From contig OX243817.1 of assembly GCA_945859605.1 (NCBI GenBank), forward strand, positions 22,249,665 through 22,313,664: a stretch of DNA of 64,000 nt. Direction: 5' to 3'. The notes under the pieces were generated by a model. That model did no database searches. It saw only the letters and a list, made by a program, of their open reading frames with translations, and was not told the DNA's origin. The position numbers and the translations under genes were made by a program. Of this stretch, positions 31,066 through 42,472 are shown piece by piece (position 1 is the first letter of the stretch; every line of letters starts with the position of its first letter). This DNA comes from Lumbricus rubellus (taxonomy: Eukaryota; Annelida; Clitellata; Crassiclitellata; Lumbricidae).

Positions 31066-32715
31066 CTCTGTGCTGACCTGTCCCAAACAATATAATTTTT
31101 TATTCTGAGCTAACAGTCGAGTCCACTGTGAATACAATTGAATTATTAGTTTGTAGGATTAGCTGGCTTTCCTCCCGGCTCCATATTAGATTATGCTGTA
31201 GCCTGTACCCATGTATAGGCTACCGTATTGGAGGAGATGGACCGTTTAATAGGCCTACACGCAACAGGAGTGAACTTAGAAACGCCTTTAAACATTAATT
31301 GCCTTTATGCTTTGTCTGTCTCTATATCTTTCTGTCAGACATAGGCCTACAGACAGCTAGACAGACAGACAGTCTCGTCTGGCCTCGGGCGACAATGATC
31401 ACAGAAAAGGACATTGTATTACAAAGCACAGCGATTTCGATTATTGGCTTACAGTTTCGATTGCGGTGTTGACCTTTCGAATTTCGTTCTGATTTCTGGC
31501 TTTTGCAATTTCGAAGAATGAGTCGCAGCGAATAATAACGACGAAGTCTATGGCGGATAATGAGATTCGATAGAGAGATGACCAATTCTGTTGAATCGTA
31601 GCCGGCAGCCATAAGACGGACTGCAGTGGTTCGGTGGGGCAATAGCTGCTATTATTATGAGGTTTTCTTCAGCGAGCCTTGTCCATAATAGTCTGGAAGG
31701 GACTATCAGTTGAAAGCTGAAAGAAAAGATTTATAGCGTTGGCACCATTTTCATAAATCTCAAGCAAGCAGAAAATTGGTTCGGCATATAAGCTATAGGC
31801 CTAATTATAGTAATGGCAGTGCAATATGATGCTATGTGTGATGCATGTAAGCTTGGAGCACATCTTTAGGCTTATGTCATCGGCCGGTTGTTAAAACTCC
31901 GATCGGAGATATATGACTTGCCTACCATGAAGGAATGATTTACATGATCAAATTTTTTACGACGAATTAACAAAATATGTGATGCCCCCCGTTCCTGTTG
32001 AGAAAACTGTTGGGCTCATCCCCACAGAATCACAACAAAAGGACACATGAAACGCAAATTATATAGGCCATAATTATATTGACTTTGTGATATATGGTCA
32101 CTTTATTGGGACGACATCTCTTTGTTCTAAAAGCACTATCATGTGCGGAGATTATAATTATCACGGGCTAGGGAGTCTAAGCCTCCCCAAGAAGGCCAAG
32201 ATTCAACTTTTTACCATGAAAATGGAATCCTTTTTCGGGGTTAGCCCCCCCCCAGAAGGCCCAGACTCGAGGTTAGTCCCCCCCCAACAACTGAAACCAA
32301 ACTCCGCCCGTGAGCACTATTATTACGTCACTAATTTAATTGGATATGATGAATCGATGATGCCATGCACATTATCAATTTTGTTCTTTGGACTTCGCAT
32401 TGTGATGGATTCTCTTTGTTAGGCCTATAAACTTTTGTTGCGTCAGTATAGCCTACCATCGACCGCTTATGGACATATTGCTGCTACGACAATAGTTCTG
32501 TTCTATTATGATTTATGACGTCATTTTCCTGGACTACAAACACTATTGTTACGTCATCAGCTATGTTTAGTGTTACGCTGCTATAGGATACCTACCTAAT
32601 GGCTGATACCGTAATAGGCCTATGACGACGCCTCTTTGTTCTACAAATACTATTGTTACGTAATGCGCTTTGTTCACGAACATGTTGCAGACTTGCTGCA
32701 GAAAGGACGATATAA

Positions 32716-32874
32716 TCTATATAAATAAAAATGTAACCGCGTTTGGCACGGCTTCAAAGATCTCCGAACTTTCTTCATTGATTGCTTTCGAAACTTCACC
32801 AAGACGTTTAGGGGGAGGGGAGGAGACGGGGGATGCTCTTTTCAGCCACAGCAACGCGTGGCCGGGTACGCTAG
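32716..32874 (+). mobile_element. Short non-autonomous Helitron-like element, 159 bp
   Basis: It begins TCTATATAAATAAAAATG and ends CAACGCGTGGCCGGGTACGC then CTAG. The GCGT...ACGC hairpin before a CTRR end, the TC start and insertion between A (32715) and T (32875) are the Helitron pattern. The CCGGGTACGCTAGT-like end occurs in many animal Helitrons. Confidence 0.65.
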
Positions 32875-34591
32875 TATTATTATAACTTTGCTATGCATGG
32901 GCTTTTGGTTAATTTCTGGACATAGTCTATAGGCTTATGTAAAAATAAAATATCAAATCAAAGCAAATCAAAATTTATTGAATCGAATTCAGTAATATTA
33001 TTAGATATTATTATTATTAGTTATTATAGAAATAAAGTGAGTGGTTTCGAATAATTTGTTCTGAGTTTTTCCCTTTTGACGATTAGAATCAACAAATTAC
33101 AATATTAATGAACTATTGAAATAATCTGTTTCCTTTGCATGCATGAGTGCATGAGTGCATGGGACCCTAAAGTGTGGGACCCTGTTCGTCCGAAAATGTT
33201 AAACGTGATTTAATCCGTTCTGGGGCCGTTGTAATAAATATGTGTGTGGTGGACATGTGGGTTCTCAGAAAGGGAAGGCCACTGGAGGGTAATCACAGCA
33301 CCTTAATTAATGCGGCCATGCAAAACACCACCATACATGCTGCCTATCTTGCATCGTCTGCCATTTGCGACCAAAACCCCGCCACAGCTCGTACTTTAGC
33401 AGTGCCAGTCCCAAGCCTGGAGAAAGAAAGAGGGCGATACTAACCGTCACTTATATGGCACAGTCTCGTTAAACAGCAACAAGCAAAACGTTGCGACAAA
33501 GGAACTAAAATCTGAACTAATACGGTGCCATGACTGTATGAAAGACCATCTTAATCGAAATCATTTAGCGCTGTCGTGTGCAGAGGCGGCCTGTGAACCT
33601 CATAAAAATTTTTTTACTATGCCTACTCTTACGGGCAACTCTTTTGACTCGACGAAGCGCTCGTGAATAAGCTGGTGCACGCCCACGCTTGTCTTTCGAG
33701 TAGCGCTTTAGAAGTCTGGAGATTACGATTAACGAACTTAGTGCCATATAGGCTAAATTCATTATATTTTAATCTAGGCTACAGATTATTCTATAGCGCC
33801 ATAATCTTACTATAGCCAAGACAGTTAGCCTACTCGAATCATTTGGCCCACACTGGAATGAATTTCCACTTGTCGCGGTCTTAGTGTAGTGCGCTTGGCT
33901 AATTAGACCGCGGTTCCCTATGATATAAATTATAGTCCTCTAGCTTGGTTTCACGGTGCGGTTAGTTTTCGGTTGCTCAACGCGATTAGACCGCTTCCTA
34001 ATTAGGCTGGTTCCCTAGTTCCAATTTCATAATTAGGCTGGTTCCCTATCATCGACGATTCGTTAGATCGCCAGCAGAGGGATAAGGAGACGAGAACGAC
34101 GAGGGGCCGTTCGCCCCCCTCACCACCCCCCCCCCCCCCCACAAGTCCACTCGACCCGGTTCGGCCCGACGCGTCCGGAACAATACGATTTCTTTTCATG
34201 TCACCTGCTTCTTCTAGCGCCACAATATCGCTCGCCCACGCGGAAATGCCACTTGAGCGTCCTCTTGTGAGTCCAATTAGTGAAACTTATAACGTGTAAT
34301 TAGGAAGGCAGACGATCTACGAGTCAGTTTGATCGGATCTGTGCACATGTATATACGTGTACGAAGAAGACGACGACGACATTTCTGCCGATGGCAAAGA
34401 AACAGTTGGGCGAACAGAAGAAGAAGAAGAAGAAGAAACTGTGTAGGCCCTGCAGGCGGCTGTTGGCCTTAAACAAACTGTTGCTATATAGGCCTATACT
34501 GTGCAACATTCAATAGACATTATTAAGGCCACGCATATCTTCTCCTCTATTTTTTCTATCTTTTTCTCCTCCTTCTTTCCGTTCTCTTCTC

Positions 34592-34697
34592 TCCTTCATC
34601 ACATTTCTTCTCTTCTCTCCTTCATCACATTTCTTCTCTTCTCTCCTTCATCACATTTCTTCTCTTCTCTCCTTCATCACATTTCTTCTCTTCTCTC
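34592..34697. repeat. 26 bp tandem repeat
   Basis: The unit CTCCTTCATCACATTTCTTC plus TCTTCT is repeated four times almost exactly. Confidence 0.85.
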
Positions 34698-36702
34698 CTG
34701 TGAAGATGTGTTACTATTAATTCTATTTTCTCTTCTCACCAAACCTCTCCCTTTTCGATTCTATTCTCTATTTCTTCTCTCGTTTATAGTTGATCTTCTC
34801 CATTTCTTTTTCATGCCTTCTTTCTCTCTTTGTTGATTTTCTTCTCTATTTCGTTTCTCTCTTCTTCCATGTGATTCTTTTCTCTTCTGCTCTCTTGAAT
34901 GCTGAAGAAAGCAGCCTCTTTGTTTGTCAGTGTCTATCTGTCTGCAGGTCTGTCAATCTTTCTGTCTGTCTGTCTGTCCGTGCGTCTTTTTGTATGTATG
35001 TATGTTTGCATGCCTGTCTGTCTGTTTATTTGTCCGTCCGTCCGTCTGTCTGTGTCTATTTGATGTTTGCTTGCTCCGGAAGTAATTGTTTGACAATCAG
35101 CGCAGAATTAGTCCGTGCCTGGAGACTGATTGGCTTCGTGGTATGTCTTGAGTGTCTGTATACGCGATAATAACTCCGACGTCTTTGACTGGTATTTGAT
35201 CACCACCCTCCCCTCTCCCCCCACGCCCCCCCCCCCCCACAGAAAGAGCAGAGCGACCAATATCAGATTATATTCGTAATAATTGTCTCTCACCCATGGC
35301 ATGCACAGTTGCACACTGCACAGATCTCCACAGCAACCTTTAGAACACGTTGCAAGACTTCGCTTGTTACATGCATATAAAGACGTATGCGTGTATACCG
35401 CGGGCGCACAATAAGTTCTTCATATAATAAGGAAATTAATTAGTTAGGATTATCAATTATTCTGGCGCTTTAAACGTCTTAATAGGCAGGCGACTGACGT
35501 CGTGTGTTCGAGTGGTGAGAGACGCGCGTGTATTAGCAGCAGCAGACCGATTGCAAAACGCCTTTAACGCAATTTGTCCCACCGACAATAATAAATAATT
35601 GACGTTTTGTGCGAGATTTGAAAAACTCTAAGAATTCCTCCGTCTTGACGCAATCTGGCGCGGTCCATATACGCTCGCCAATGCAGTCAGTCCTCAGACT
35701 TTATAGGGAAGAACAATACAATCTTCGACCGACGTGTACAAGGAGGAAAGCCTGACACAGAGTATAGAGACCGACCGGCAAACCGACCGACCGACCGGCA
35801 AACCGACCGGGTCGCGGCCGCAAGTCGAGAGCTCTTGAGAGCGACCCGAACTGCATCGCGGCGAACCTCTTCACTCGATCGGCGCCATTGTTGTGACGTC
35901 ACTCGACCGTGCATGTTCGCGGTCAATGTTAACAGCGTCCATGCATGTGGCAATGCATCGTCGCCCCTTAAAGCTCCAGCAGACGACTTAGTTAATAATT
36001 GAGTTCGACAGTATTATTTAGGAATAAAATACTCGGCTTAATATTATAATCGCGTCGAGTTGAAATCGGCAATGCATGCGCCGGCGGCGGCGGCGGCGGC
36101 GTTCCTAGAACTATTCTCTGTCGCGCGCGCGACCCCCGAACAATGGAAGTTTCACGTGGTCTGCGTCCATTGTTCTGACGTCACTGTGGCAAATAGTCCG
36201 ACCGCGCGAGCGTTGAATTCAAGTGACTTCGACGTTGAAAAGCTCATGTATTAAATTGACCGAATTATACGCGCGGGCTCACTGGTGAAGTGCTTGTAGG
36301 CTAACTGCTGAAAAGAAAAGATTTCCTTTCGCAGGTTACTTCAGCCAATAACTCTGTCTTAATCCCTTAATCCTGTAACAGGTTCCGTGCTTTGAAATGG
36401 CCGTTTTGTTTTGTATCGATCCACGATTTAACTGTCGCAATTTTTCTTGTGTGTTTTCAATTCGCTTAACTGTCTTACTCCTATATGATCGACCAGGTAC
36501 TTAATCATTGTCGGCATTTATAGCTAGTTGCAGCCTGCATGCAAACCAGTTTAGCATATGTAACGGCAACTCTAACTTTAACACTATAACCATAACCGAT
36601 CCTCGCAACGCTGAACCTAACCGACATTGGATGACACGCTGACGTATACCAATAGAGTATATATATATATATATATATAATATATAGGTTATACTTACCG
36701 GT

Positions 36703-36763
36703 GCTTACTTACTTACCTACCTACTTACTTACTTATAACTTACTTACTTACTTACTTATAAGG
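36703..36763. repeat. (CTTA)n microsatellite
   Basis: CTTA/CCTA units, next to a (TA)n run at 36657-36680. Confidence 0.85.
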
Positions 36764-38400
36764 ATGAATGAATTCAGATATAATATTACACAGCCAGACG
36801 AGTCTAATAATCGTTTAAATTTTGCGTATACAATCAAAAATGACGTCGACCTAATGATTACGTCATTCTATTATTGCATGTTTCATTTGCCGTTCAGAAC
36901 TCGGATCGAGAAGCCGTTGGAAAGTTTCATAAATATTCGAAAATTTGCTGTTAATCATCGACGTTCTGCTAAATTATAATAAATTCTACTGCGCCAACTC
37001 ATGTTTCGATCGATTCTTAGCCAGTTATTTTGTCAACTGCATGCATGGTTTCAGGTAAGCCCGAATAATAAAAAATTATCACAAAGTAACGATTTTGGCG
37101 CATTGAAATGCCATGTAAACCCATGGGCCCTATAGATAATTATAGACTTGGCATATAATTATAGCTGTTAAGTAAACTACACTGTCGAAAATGCCATTCA
37201 TCATCATCATCGTAATCCTTGGGCCGACAGCCCGTAGGTGCCGACGCCACTCTCTGTCTGAGTCTGTCTCGCATCATGCTTTCCAGCTTCAACCGGACCG
37301 GTCAGCAGGTCTGCTCCATACCATTAACATCTTGGAGCACCTAGACCACCTTGTCCGATTGAAGAGAATGTTGGAAGAGAAGCATGAAGAACAACCTGCA
37401 GGTTCAATGCCCGTATATGTGTCCCACACTCTCTCCTCCGACTCTCTCCACCATGGTCTGTCCTGACCGGCCAGTGCCGTGGAAATGCCATTAGTTCTCT
37501 ATACATGTATATGCGTGCTGTGCTCGAGCTGCCATCTTGGAAAATGGCGGCCTGAATTCGGTTTTTCGGCAGTAGCTCCCGAACCGTTGCAGCTACTAAA
37601 AAATACCAAATGGCAGAAATAATCTAGAAGTTTTGTATCTAACATGTTTTTTCTAGCATTAAAAATAAAAATATTATTATGTATAGCCTATAGCCTACGC
37701 ATGATAAGTTATAGGGCCTAGTCATTATTTATGTATTTCAATAGTTTCATTATTCTAGAGAATATGTAGCCTAATTATAATGTATATGTGTCGCGACTGG
37801 GATACCCAGGCGCTACGGATTTGATTTCTGGTTGCCACATATATATTTTGGATCCGTTATGGTATTTTCAGGGTCCGATATAAAATATATTATATCAATT
37901 TTTGAGCTGCATTCGGTGACCTAGATAATATTGGTGACCTAGATTTTAATGCTGAGATCGTGCTCGACACGATTTTAAGGCCGTGACGTAAGCGGTCGCC
38001 ATAGCTACCAGGTTATTGATCGCTTCTTGCATACGCTCAGCGAATGGAGGGTCGGCCGAAAAGGAGGAAGAGGAGTCGGCCGATATGACAGGCGCAGCGC
38101 CTGAGCAGTACAGATACACAGATAGGCAGACGGACGGAGCAATACGCCCTGCTGGCCGCTGTCATTGAATGCATGTGTGGTATTTTTCCTTCACGCTGTA
38201 CGAGGTGACCTGGTCTATTTTTAGCACGGTTGACTCAGTGCAACTGGTGCGTACGTGTCAGAGCAAGAGGAAGAGAGAGAAAGACAGTGAGCTGCAGACA
38301 GACGCTTAGAGGGAGATAGGTGGTCGCAGCTGCATAGGAATTCAGCGCGCTTTATCTGATCACGCGGTACATGCGTGATCACGGCTCGTGCAGTGCCTTC

Positions 38401-38412
38401 TGCGCATGCGCC
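38401..38412. promoter_or_regulatory. NRF1-like site in the LTR
   Basis: TGCGCATGCGCC fits the NRF1 consensus and precedes the AT-rich core ATAATAAG by about 20 bp. The same site is at 46242-46253 in the 3' LTR. It suggests the element uses a housekeeping-type activator. Confidence 0.45.
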
Positions 38413-38690
38413 AGCGTCCCCCCTAGGAAGGTGATAATAAGAGAAACGCGCTGCTCGGAGGCAGATTCACGACGGACTTCGACGAGGATAGACGTGTAAC
38501 TCTGGAGAGCAAGTTACAAATCAGAGTTTGATTATTTTAGAAAGATAATAGTTTATTTAAGTCAGCTTGGATTCGTCGTCTGAGTTATTGCGTTGTCGCG
38601 CATTTACTTCACGGATTCTGTACGGAAATTCTAAAATGGCAAGGAGCTGATTGCATTACGGTTTTCTGTTACGAGCGAATTGTCAGCACT

Positions 38691-39017
38691 GTGGTTCTGT
38701 TTCGCATCTTCGTAAAGGAGTTAAGTCTTTCGTTCTGGTTTTCGATCTTTCTGTCGTTTGGATCGGAACCGCTCGGGTTTTTCGGAAGTTCTTCTGTCGT
38801 CAATATCTTCTGTGCAGTTAGCCTACGGGCGTCAATCTATTATTTAAATATCTTTTCGTGGATTCCCTGTTCTCGACGTGTCAACTCGGCCTTACCGTCC
38901 TGTCAGCGTCGATTGTTGCGGATTCCTCTGAGTCACTTATCGTCGACGCACGCCCTGGATTCGACGCTCCATCTGCGCCTTTCCTCGCATAACGTCGGCC
39001 TTGTCCTGTGTCTCTAG
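38691..39017 (+). CDS. Hypothetical 108 aa ORF in the LTR leader
   Basis: It starts at ATG 38691, about 250 bp after the putative promoter, and ends 294 bp before the gag ATG; an identical copy lies at 46532-46858. The N-terminal half is hydrophobic (FSIFLSFGSEPLGFFG). It matches nothing I recognise. It could be an upstream ORF limiting gag translation, or chance. Confidence 0.25.
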   Translation: MVLFRIFVKELSLSFWFSIFLSFGSEPLGFFGSSSVVNIFCAVSLRASIYYLNIFSWIPCSRRVNSALPSCQRRLLRIPLSHLSSTHALDSTLHLRLSSHNVGLVLCL

Positions 39018-39310
39018 TAGAAGGTACACTTTTACTTGGGTTTTCAATACAAAACTAAATTGATCTTTTGGGCAGAGAAATTAAGATTGGCACCTAAGTA
39101 CAAAATTGGGGATTCATTTTGTCTGCTCCGATTGAAGTCTGTTTGAATTGTGTTGCATATTATTATCAGTTGCTTTAAACTGTAAGCTGTTGATTAACAT
39201 TGCGAATAATTATTGAATGGTTCTGATAATAATAAGATTCATTGATTAAACCTTCGGATTTAATTCTTGCTAGTCTTAGGAAGTGAAAGTATCGAAACTT
39301 ATATAGCGCC

Positions 39311-42300
39311 ATGGAGCAGAGCAGAACATCAACCCCCTCGCAACCTTCCAGACCACCTTCTGCATTTGAGATGGGCATATTGCTTGAGGCAATGCAGTCA
39401 AACGCCAAGTCTATGCAGGCTTCTATAAAAACTGATTTCCAGGAGGCTATTTCTGTGGTACAAAGCAATGTGGAAGAGGCGATTTCCTCAGTCAGAAGTG
39501 ACGTTCAGGCTACACAGGATGCAATACAGATTAACGCTAGGTATACACAAGATGCTATCTCCGCGGTAGAAACTAATGTTACAGATTTTATCTTTGTTGT
39601 CCAAGCTGATGCTGAAGAGGCCGTTGCCTCAGTACAAAATAACCTTAGGGAAGCGCTGACGGAAGTCATGGCGCGTATCGAACGATTAGAATCGCCCATA
39701 CCGACACATAAACCTGTTGTGAGTTCGAACTCTGGTACCTGTACCACTGCAAGTACTGCAGACGCGCCTTACCATTCGACCATCGGCCTGGAAGAGAGTT
39801 CGGGTGCCAGGCCCAAAGACTTTGCCTTACCGCCCAACCCTGGTATATTGAAGAGGAGCGAGCGACTGCTGAGTAAAGCCCCGGTTTCATATAAAGAGGT
39901 AGGAGCCCGAGAGGCTTGGCCGCCTCAGACCGGTCGGAGTTCGAACCCGGGAGCCACCGCCTCCCTTCCTCCCTCTATCTCTCTGGACTACGACTCACAA
40001 CAGTACGCGGTCCCTTCGCGCGTTGGACCGGAAGTGGCGACTCCGGGAGTGTCCGAGGGGGCGGGCGTTACAATTGGTCCCAGTCAGTGGGGTCGAATTA
40101 GTTCTGGAGATTTAGAGGAGGAGGAAGACGATACGGAAAATGTCGGAATAAGAGAAACTGCAATATCTTTTGAAAGAAGGAAGGAAAGGGAATTTGCTGA
40201 TAATGTTGAAATTATGTCTGATGATGGTAGTGTAGACATTGAAGTTAGCAAAATAATGGAATCTAGACCTAAAACTGTGAAAATAATTGATAAAAGAATG
40301 CAAGCAGCACAGCAATCGGAGTCTAGAAATTTTGAAATAAATAAACCGATCGCAAATAAATTATTGTGGGAGGGGGGTGATAAGGTCAACCCAGTTCCTT
40401 TGGCCTCTTCTTCGCCCTCTCGCGTGGATTATCCTCGACCTGATCCGCAATGGAGAATGCATGAGTCGTTCGTGCATGCGGATCAGCCAAGAACGGAAGT
40501 GATGGCAAATCGGATCGACGCGTTCCAATCAACGTCGGGAATGCCGATCTACCACTCCATGCCGACTTCGACCATGGTTGGTCGAGACTACGCTCGACCC
40601 GATCTTCGACCCGACTTTCGACCTGGTCCATTGCCTACTGCCGCGGTCGACGGGATGCAACCGAGCGCTCGTCTTGAGCATCCGTACATGTCATGGATGC
40701 CTGCTTCGACCTACGCTTCGAACTACGCTCCGAACGCGCTCTACAACAGCATCGACAACCGGGTCTGGCTCGACCCGCTTCGCTGTCTCGACCCACCGCG
40801 TCCCAGCGACGTCGCTTTTACTCGGTGGCCAACCGTCGTGGAGTCGGCAAAGATGAACTCATGTCTCGGCGCCCAGAATTTTGGATTTAGTCGTGACACA
40901 GAATTGCCTCGTCAAACGCTGCTGAAACCGACATATCTGGGGAAAAGCGAAATAACAGGCGATGGTACAGCGACGATGTCTGCGGTTGGTGAAATGAAGG
41001 TGCTGCCGCCTGTCAACGCTTACGTCGGTCCTATCAGATCCGTTCCCATGACATCAGTTGCGACACAGACCACACCTGGTGACTGGGAACTTCCGATGAG
41101 TAGCATTCGTGGAACAAGCAAGGAACCGGAACCGACCCCCTCTACGACAGTTAAAGCGGCTGAGGTCAAGTCGTCGTCGGCTTGGCCTCCTAGACAAAAG
41201 CAATGGACGAAACTCGGTTCTTTCAGCGGAAGGACCGATGTGGAGGTGTTCTTGCGCAAATTCGCCGTCTGCGCAAGGAACAACGGGTGGACGAACGAAG
41301 AGAAATTAGACCAACTGGTCGTTTCCTTGGTGGAACCGGCGACCCATTTACTGGCCGAATCTGACAGCTTGGATACATGGACGGCGTTGGTCCAGCGACT
41401 TCGAGAACGGTACGGTAGCGCCGAGCAGCAGACCCTGTTCCAGACGCAACTTAGCACCCGAAAGCAGAAAAGTGACGAAGACATGGGAGTATTAATTGAT
41501 GACGTTCGACTTTTGTCTTCGCGAGCGTATCCTGGTGCTTCGACAGCTCACCGTGAAGCCATTGCCATTCGGGCATTCGTGGATGCCTTGAGCGACCGAA
41601 ATCTCGCGCTGAAGACCCGTGAGCGAGAACCTAAATCGCTCGATGAAGCCTACAAGGTAGCTATGAGATTGGATAGCTATCAGAAAGCAGAAGTCGGTGG
41701 CCATGAACAGCACGAACGACGACATGGACGGGTCAACGCCGTTAAAGAAAACGAGGATCCGATAGTGGTAGACCTGAAACGGCAGATGGAGAAGATGAAT
41801 GGAGAAATAGAGCAATTAAAGAAAGGGCAACAACCGGTGTCGGCGCCTCAATACAGGGACAATAATCGCGGGTCGTGGAGAGATCAGAACGGTTCAAACG
41901 GAAATGGTTGGTCGAACGGTAACGGAAATAACTGGCGGAATAACCAACGCTGTTCGATCTGTAATAGAATAGGCCATTTGAGTTCTGTCTGCTGGTACCG
42001 ACAGGCGGCGGGACCGGAAGTTGGACGATCTGAGCGAAGATGTTACGAATGTAACCGAATTACAAATCATGTCGCGCGGGATTGTCCATTCCGACAACGG
42101 CAGCAGAACCCGCCTGGTGATAACCCCGGTCAAGCTGTGGGCGATAATCCCGACAATCCTAACGTTGGTCGGAATTCGCCAAAGGAGGGTCGGCGCTGTT
42201 TCTACTGCGACTCTAGCTCGCACTTGCTAAGCAGATGTCCACTTCGGCAGCAGCAACAGAATCCGCCTGACGACAATCCCGTTCGACCGGTGGGCGATAA

Positions 42301-42472
42301 TCAGGACAACCCTAGCACTGGTCGTGTGTTCGCCGCACGCGCGCCCACCCCAGATCGTATCAGAGACCAGGTGGATCGGTGGGAACAGTACGCACCACTG
42401 GAGGGGCGCCGCTGGTTCACTATGAGTGACAAAGCTCCCCGGTTGAAGTCTTGCCCACTACCTGATGGATAG
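39311..42472 (+). CDS. gag: Gag polyprotein, 1053 aa, starting inside the LTR
   Basis: Residues ~25-130 are a long amphipathic helix with repeating EAIS.V..NV units, a likely coiled coil. Residues ~260-600 are disordered. Residues ~630-795 (KLGSFSGRTDVEVFLRKF ... LDEAYKVAMRLD) are the capsid-like retrotransposon Gag domain of Ty3/Gypsy type. An Asn/Gly-rich linker leads to zinc knuckles. The first is canonical CX2CX4HX4C at 881-894. The second, at 911-925, has five residues before His. The third is canonical at 963-976. Knuckles 2 and 3 are each followed by a duplicated NPP.DNP...VGDN..NP segment. Codons 1-254 are LTR sequence; codon 255 onward is internal. The TAG stop is followed within two codons by TGA in frame, so readthrough is unlikely. 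Confidence 0.85.
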   Translation: MEQSRTSTPSQPSRPPSAFEMGILLEAMQSNAKSMQASIKTDFQEAISVVQSNVEEAISSVRSDVQATQDAIQINARYTQDAISAVETNVTDFIFVVQADAEEAVASVQNNLREALTEVMARIERLESPIPTHKPVVSSNSGTCTTASTADAPYHSTIGLEESSGARPKDFALPPNPGILKRSERLLSKAPVSYKEVGAREAWPPQTGRSSNPGATASLPPSISLDYDSQQYAVPSRVGPEVATPGVSEGAGVTIGPSQWGRISSGDLEEEEDDTENVGIRETAISFERRKEREFADNVEIMSDDGSVDIEVSKIMESRPKTVKIIDKRMQAAQQSESRNFEINKPIANKLLWEGGDKVNPVPLASSSPSRVDYPRPDPQWRMHESFVHADQPRTEVMANRIDAFQSTSGMPIYHSMPTSTMVGRDYARPDLRPDFRPGPLPTAAVDGMQPSARLEHPYMSWMPASTYASNYAPNALYNSIDNRVWLDPLRCLDPPRPSDVAFTRWPTVVESAKMNSCLGAQNFGFSRDTELPRQTLLKPTYLGKSEITGDGTATMSAVGEMKVLPPVNAYVGPIRSVPMTSVATQTTPGDWELPMSSIRGTSKEPEPTPSTTVKAAEVKSSSAWPPRQKQWTKLGSFSGRTDVEVFLRKFAVCARNNGWTNEEKLDQLVVSLVEPATHLLAESDSLDTWTALVQRLRERYGSAEQQTLFQTQLSTRKQKSDEDMGVLIDDVRLLSSRAYPGASTAHREAIAIRAFVDALSDRNLALKTREREPKSLDEAYKVAMRLDSYQKAEVGGHEQHERRHGRVNAVKENEDPIVVDLKRQMEKMNGEIEQLKKGQQPVSAPQYRDNNRGSWRDQNGSNGNGWSNGNGNNWRNNQRCSICNRIGHLSSVCWYRQAAGPEVGRSERRCYECNRITNHVARDCPFRQRQQNPPGDNPGQAVGDNPDNPNVGRNSPKEGRRCFYCDSSSHLLSRCPLRQQQQNPPDDNPVRPVGDNQDNPSTGRVFAARAPTPDRIRDQVDRWEQYAPLEGRRWFTMSDKAPRLKSCPLPDG
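40075..40092 (+). other. Putative primer-binding site inside gag
   Basis: TGGTCCCAGTCAGTGGGG starts two bases after the end of the 5' LTR; TGG pairs with the CCA end of a tRNA. I cannot name the tRNA from memory. If correct, the site that primes minus-strand DNA is also coding sequence (gag codons ~255-261). Confidence 0.4.

Larger units (their letters stand above)
30077..37788. other. Intergenic region right of SPATA17
   Basis: No gene is supported. It contains the likely SPATA17 polyadenylation signal, a CTGT/CT microsatellite (30320-30535), a hAT-type MITE (30749), a Helitron-like element (32716), poly-C runs near 34125 and 35226, a 26 bp tandem repeat (34592-34697) and a CTTA repeat (36703-36763). 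A GCCATCTTGGAAAATGGCGG motif at 37531-37550 could be promoter-like. Confidence 0.5.
37789..40072 (+). repeat. 5' LTR (2,284 bp)
   Basis: It has TG...CA ends. It carries an NRF1-type site (38401-38412) and an AT-rich ATAATAAG (38434-38441) about 30 bp further on, a plausible core promoter. It also holds a 108-codon ORF (38691-39017) and the first 254 codons of gag (39311-40072). The LTR is several times longer than most. Confidence 0.9.

Noticed and set aside
37191..37466. 91-codon ORF with a Leu/Glu-rich helical stretch
   Set aside because: No supporting donor or acceptor pair and no recognised family; it could be an exon, but evidence is too thin.
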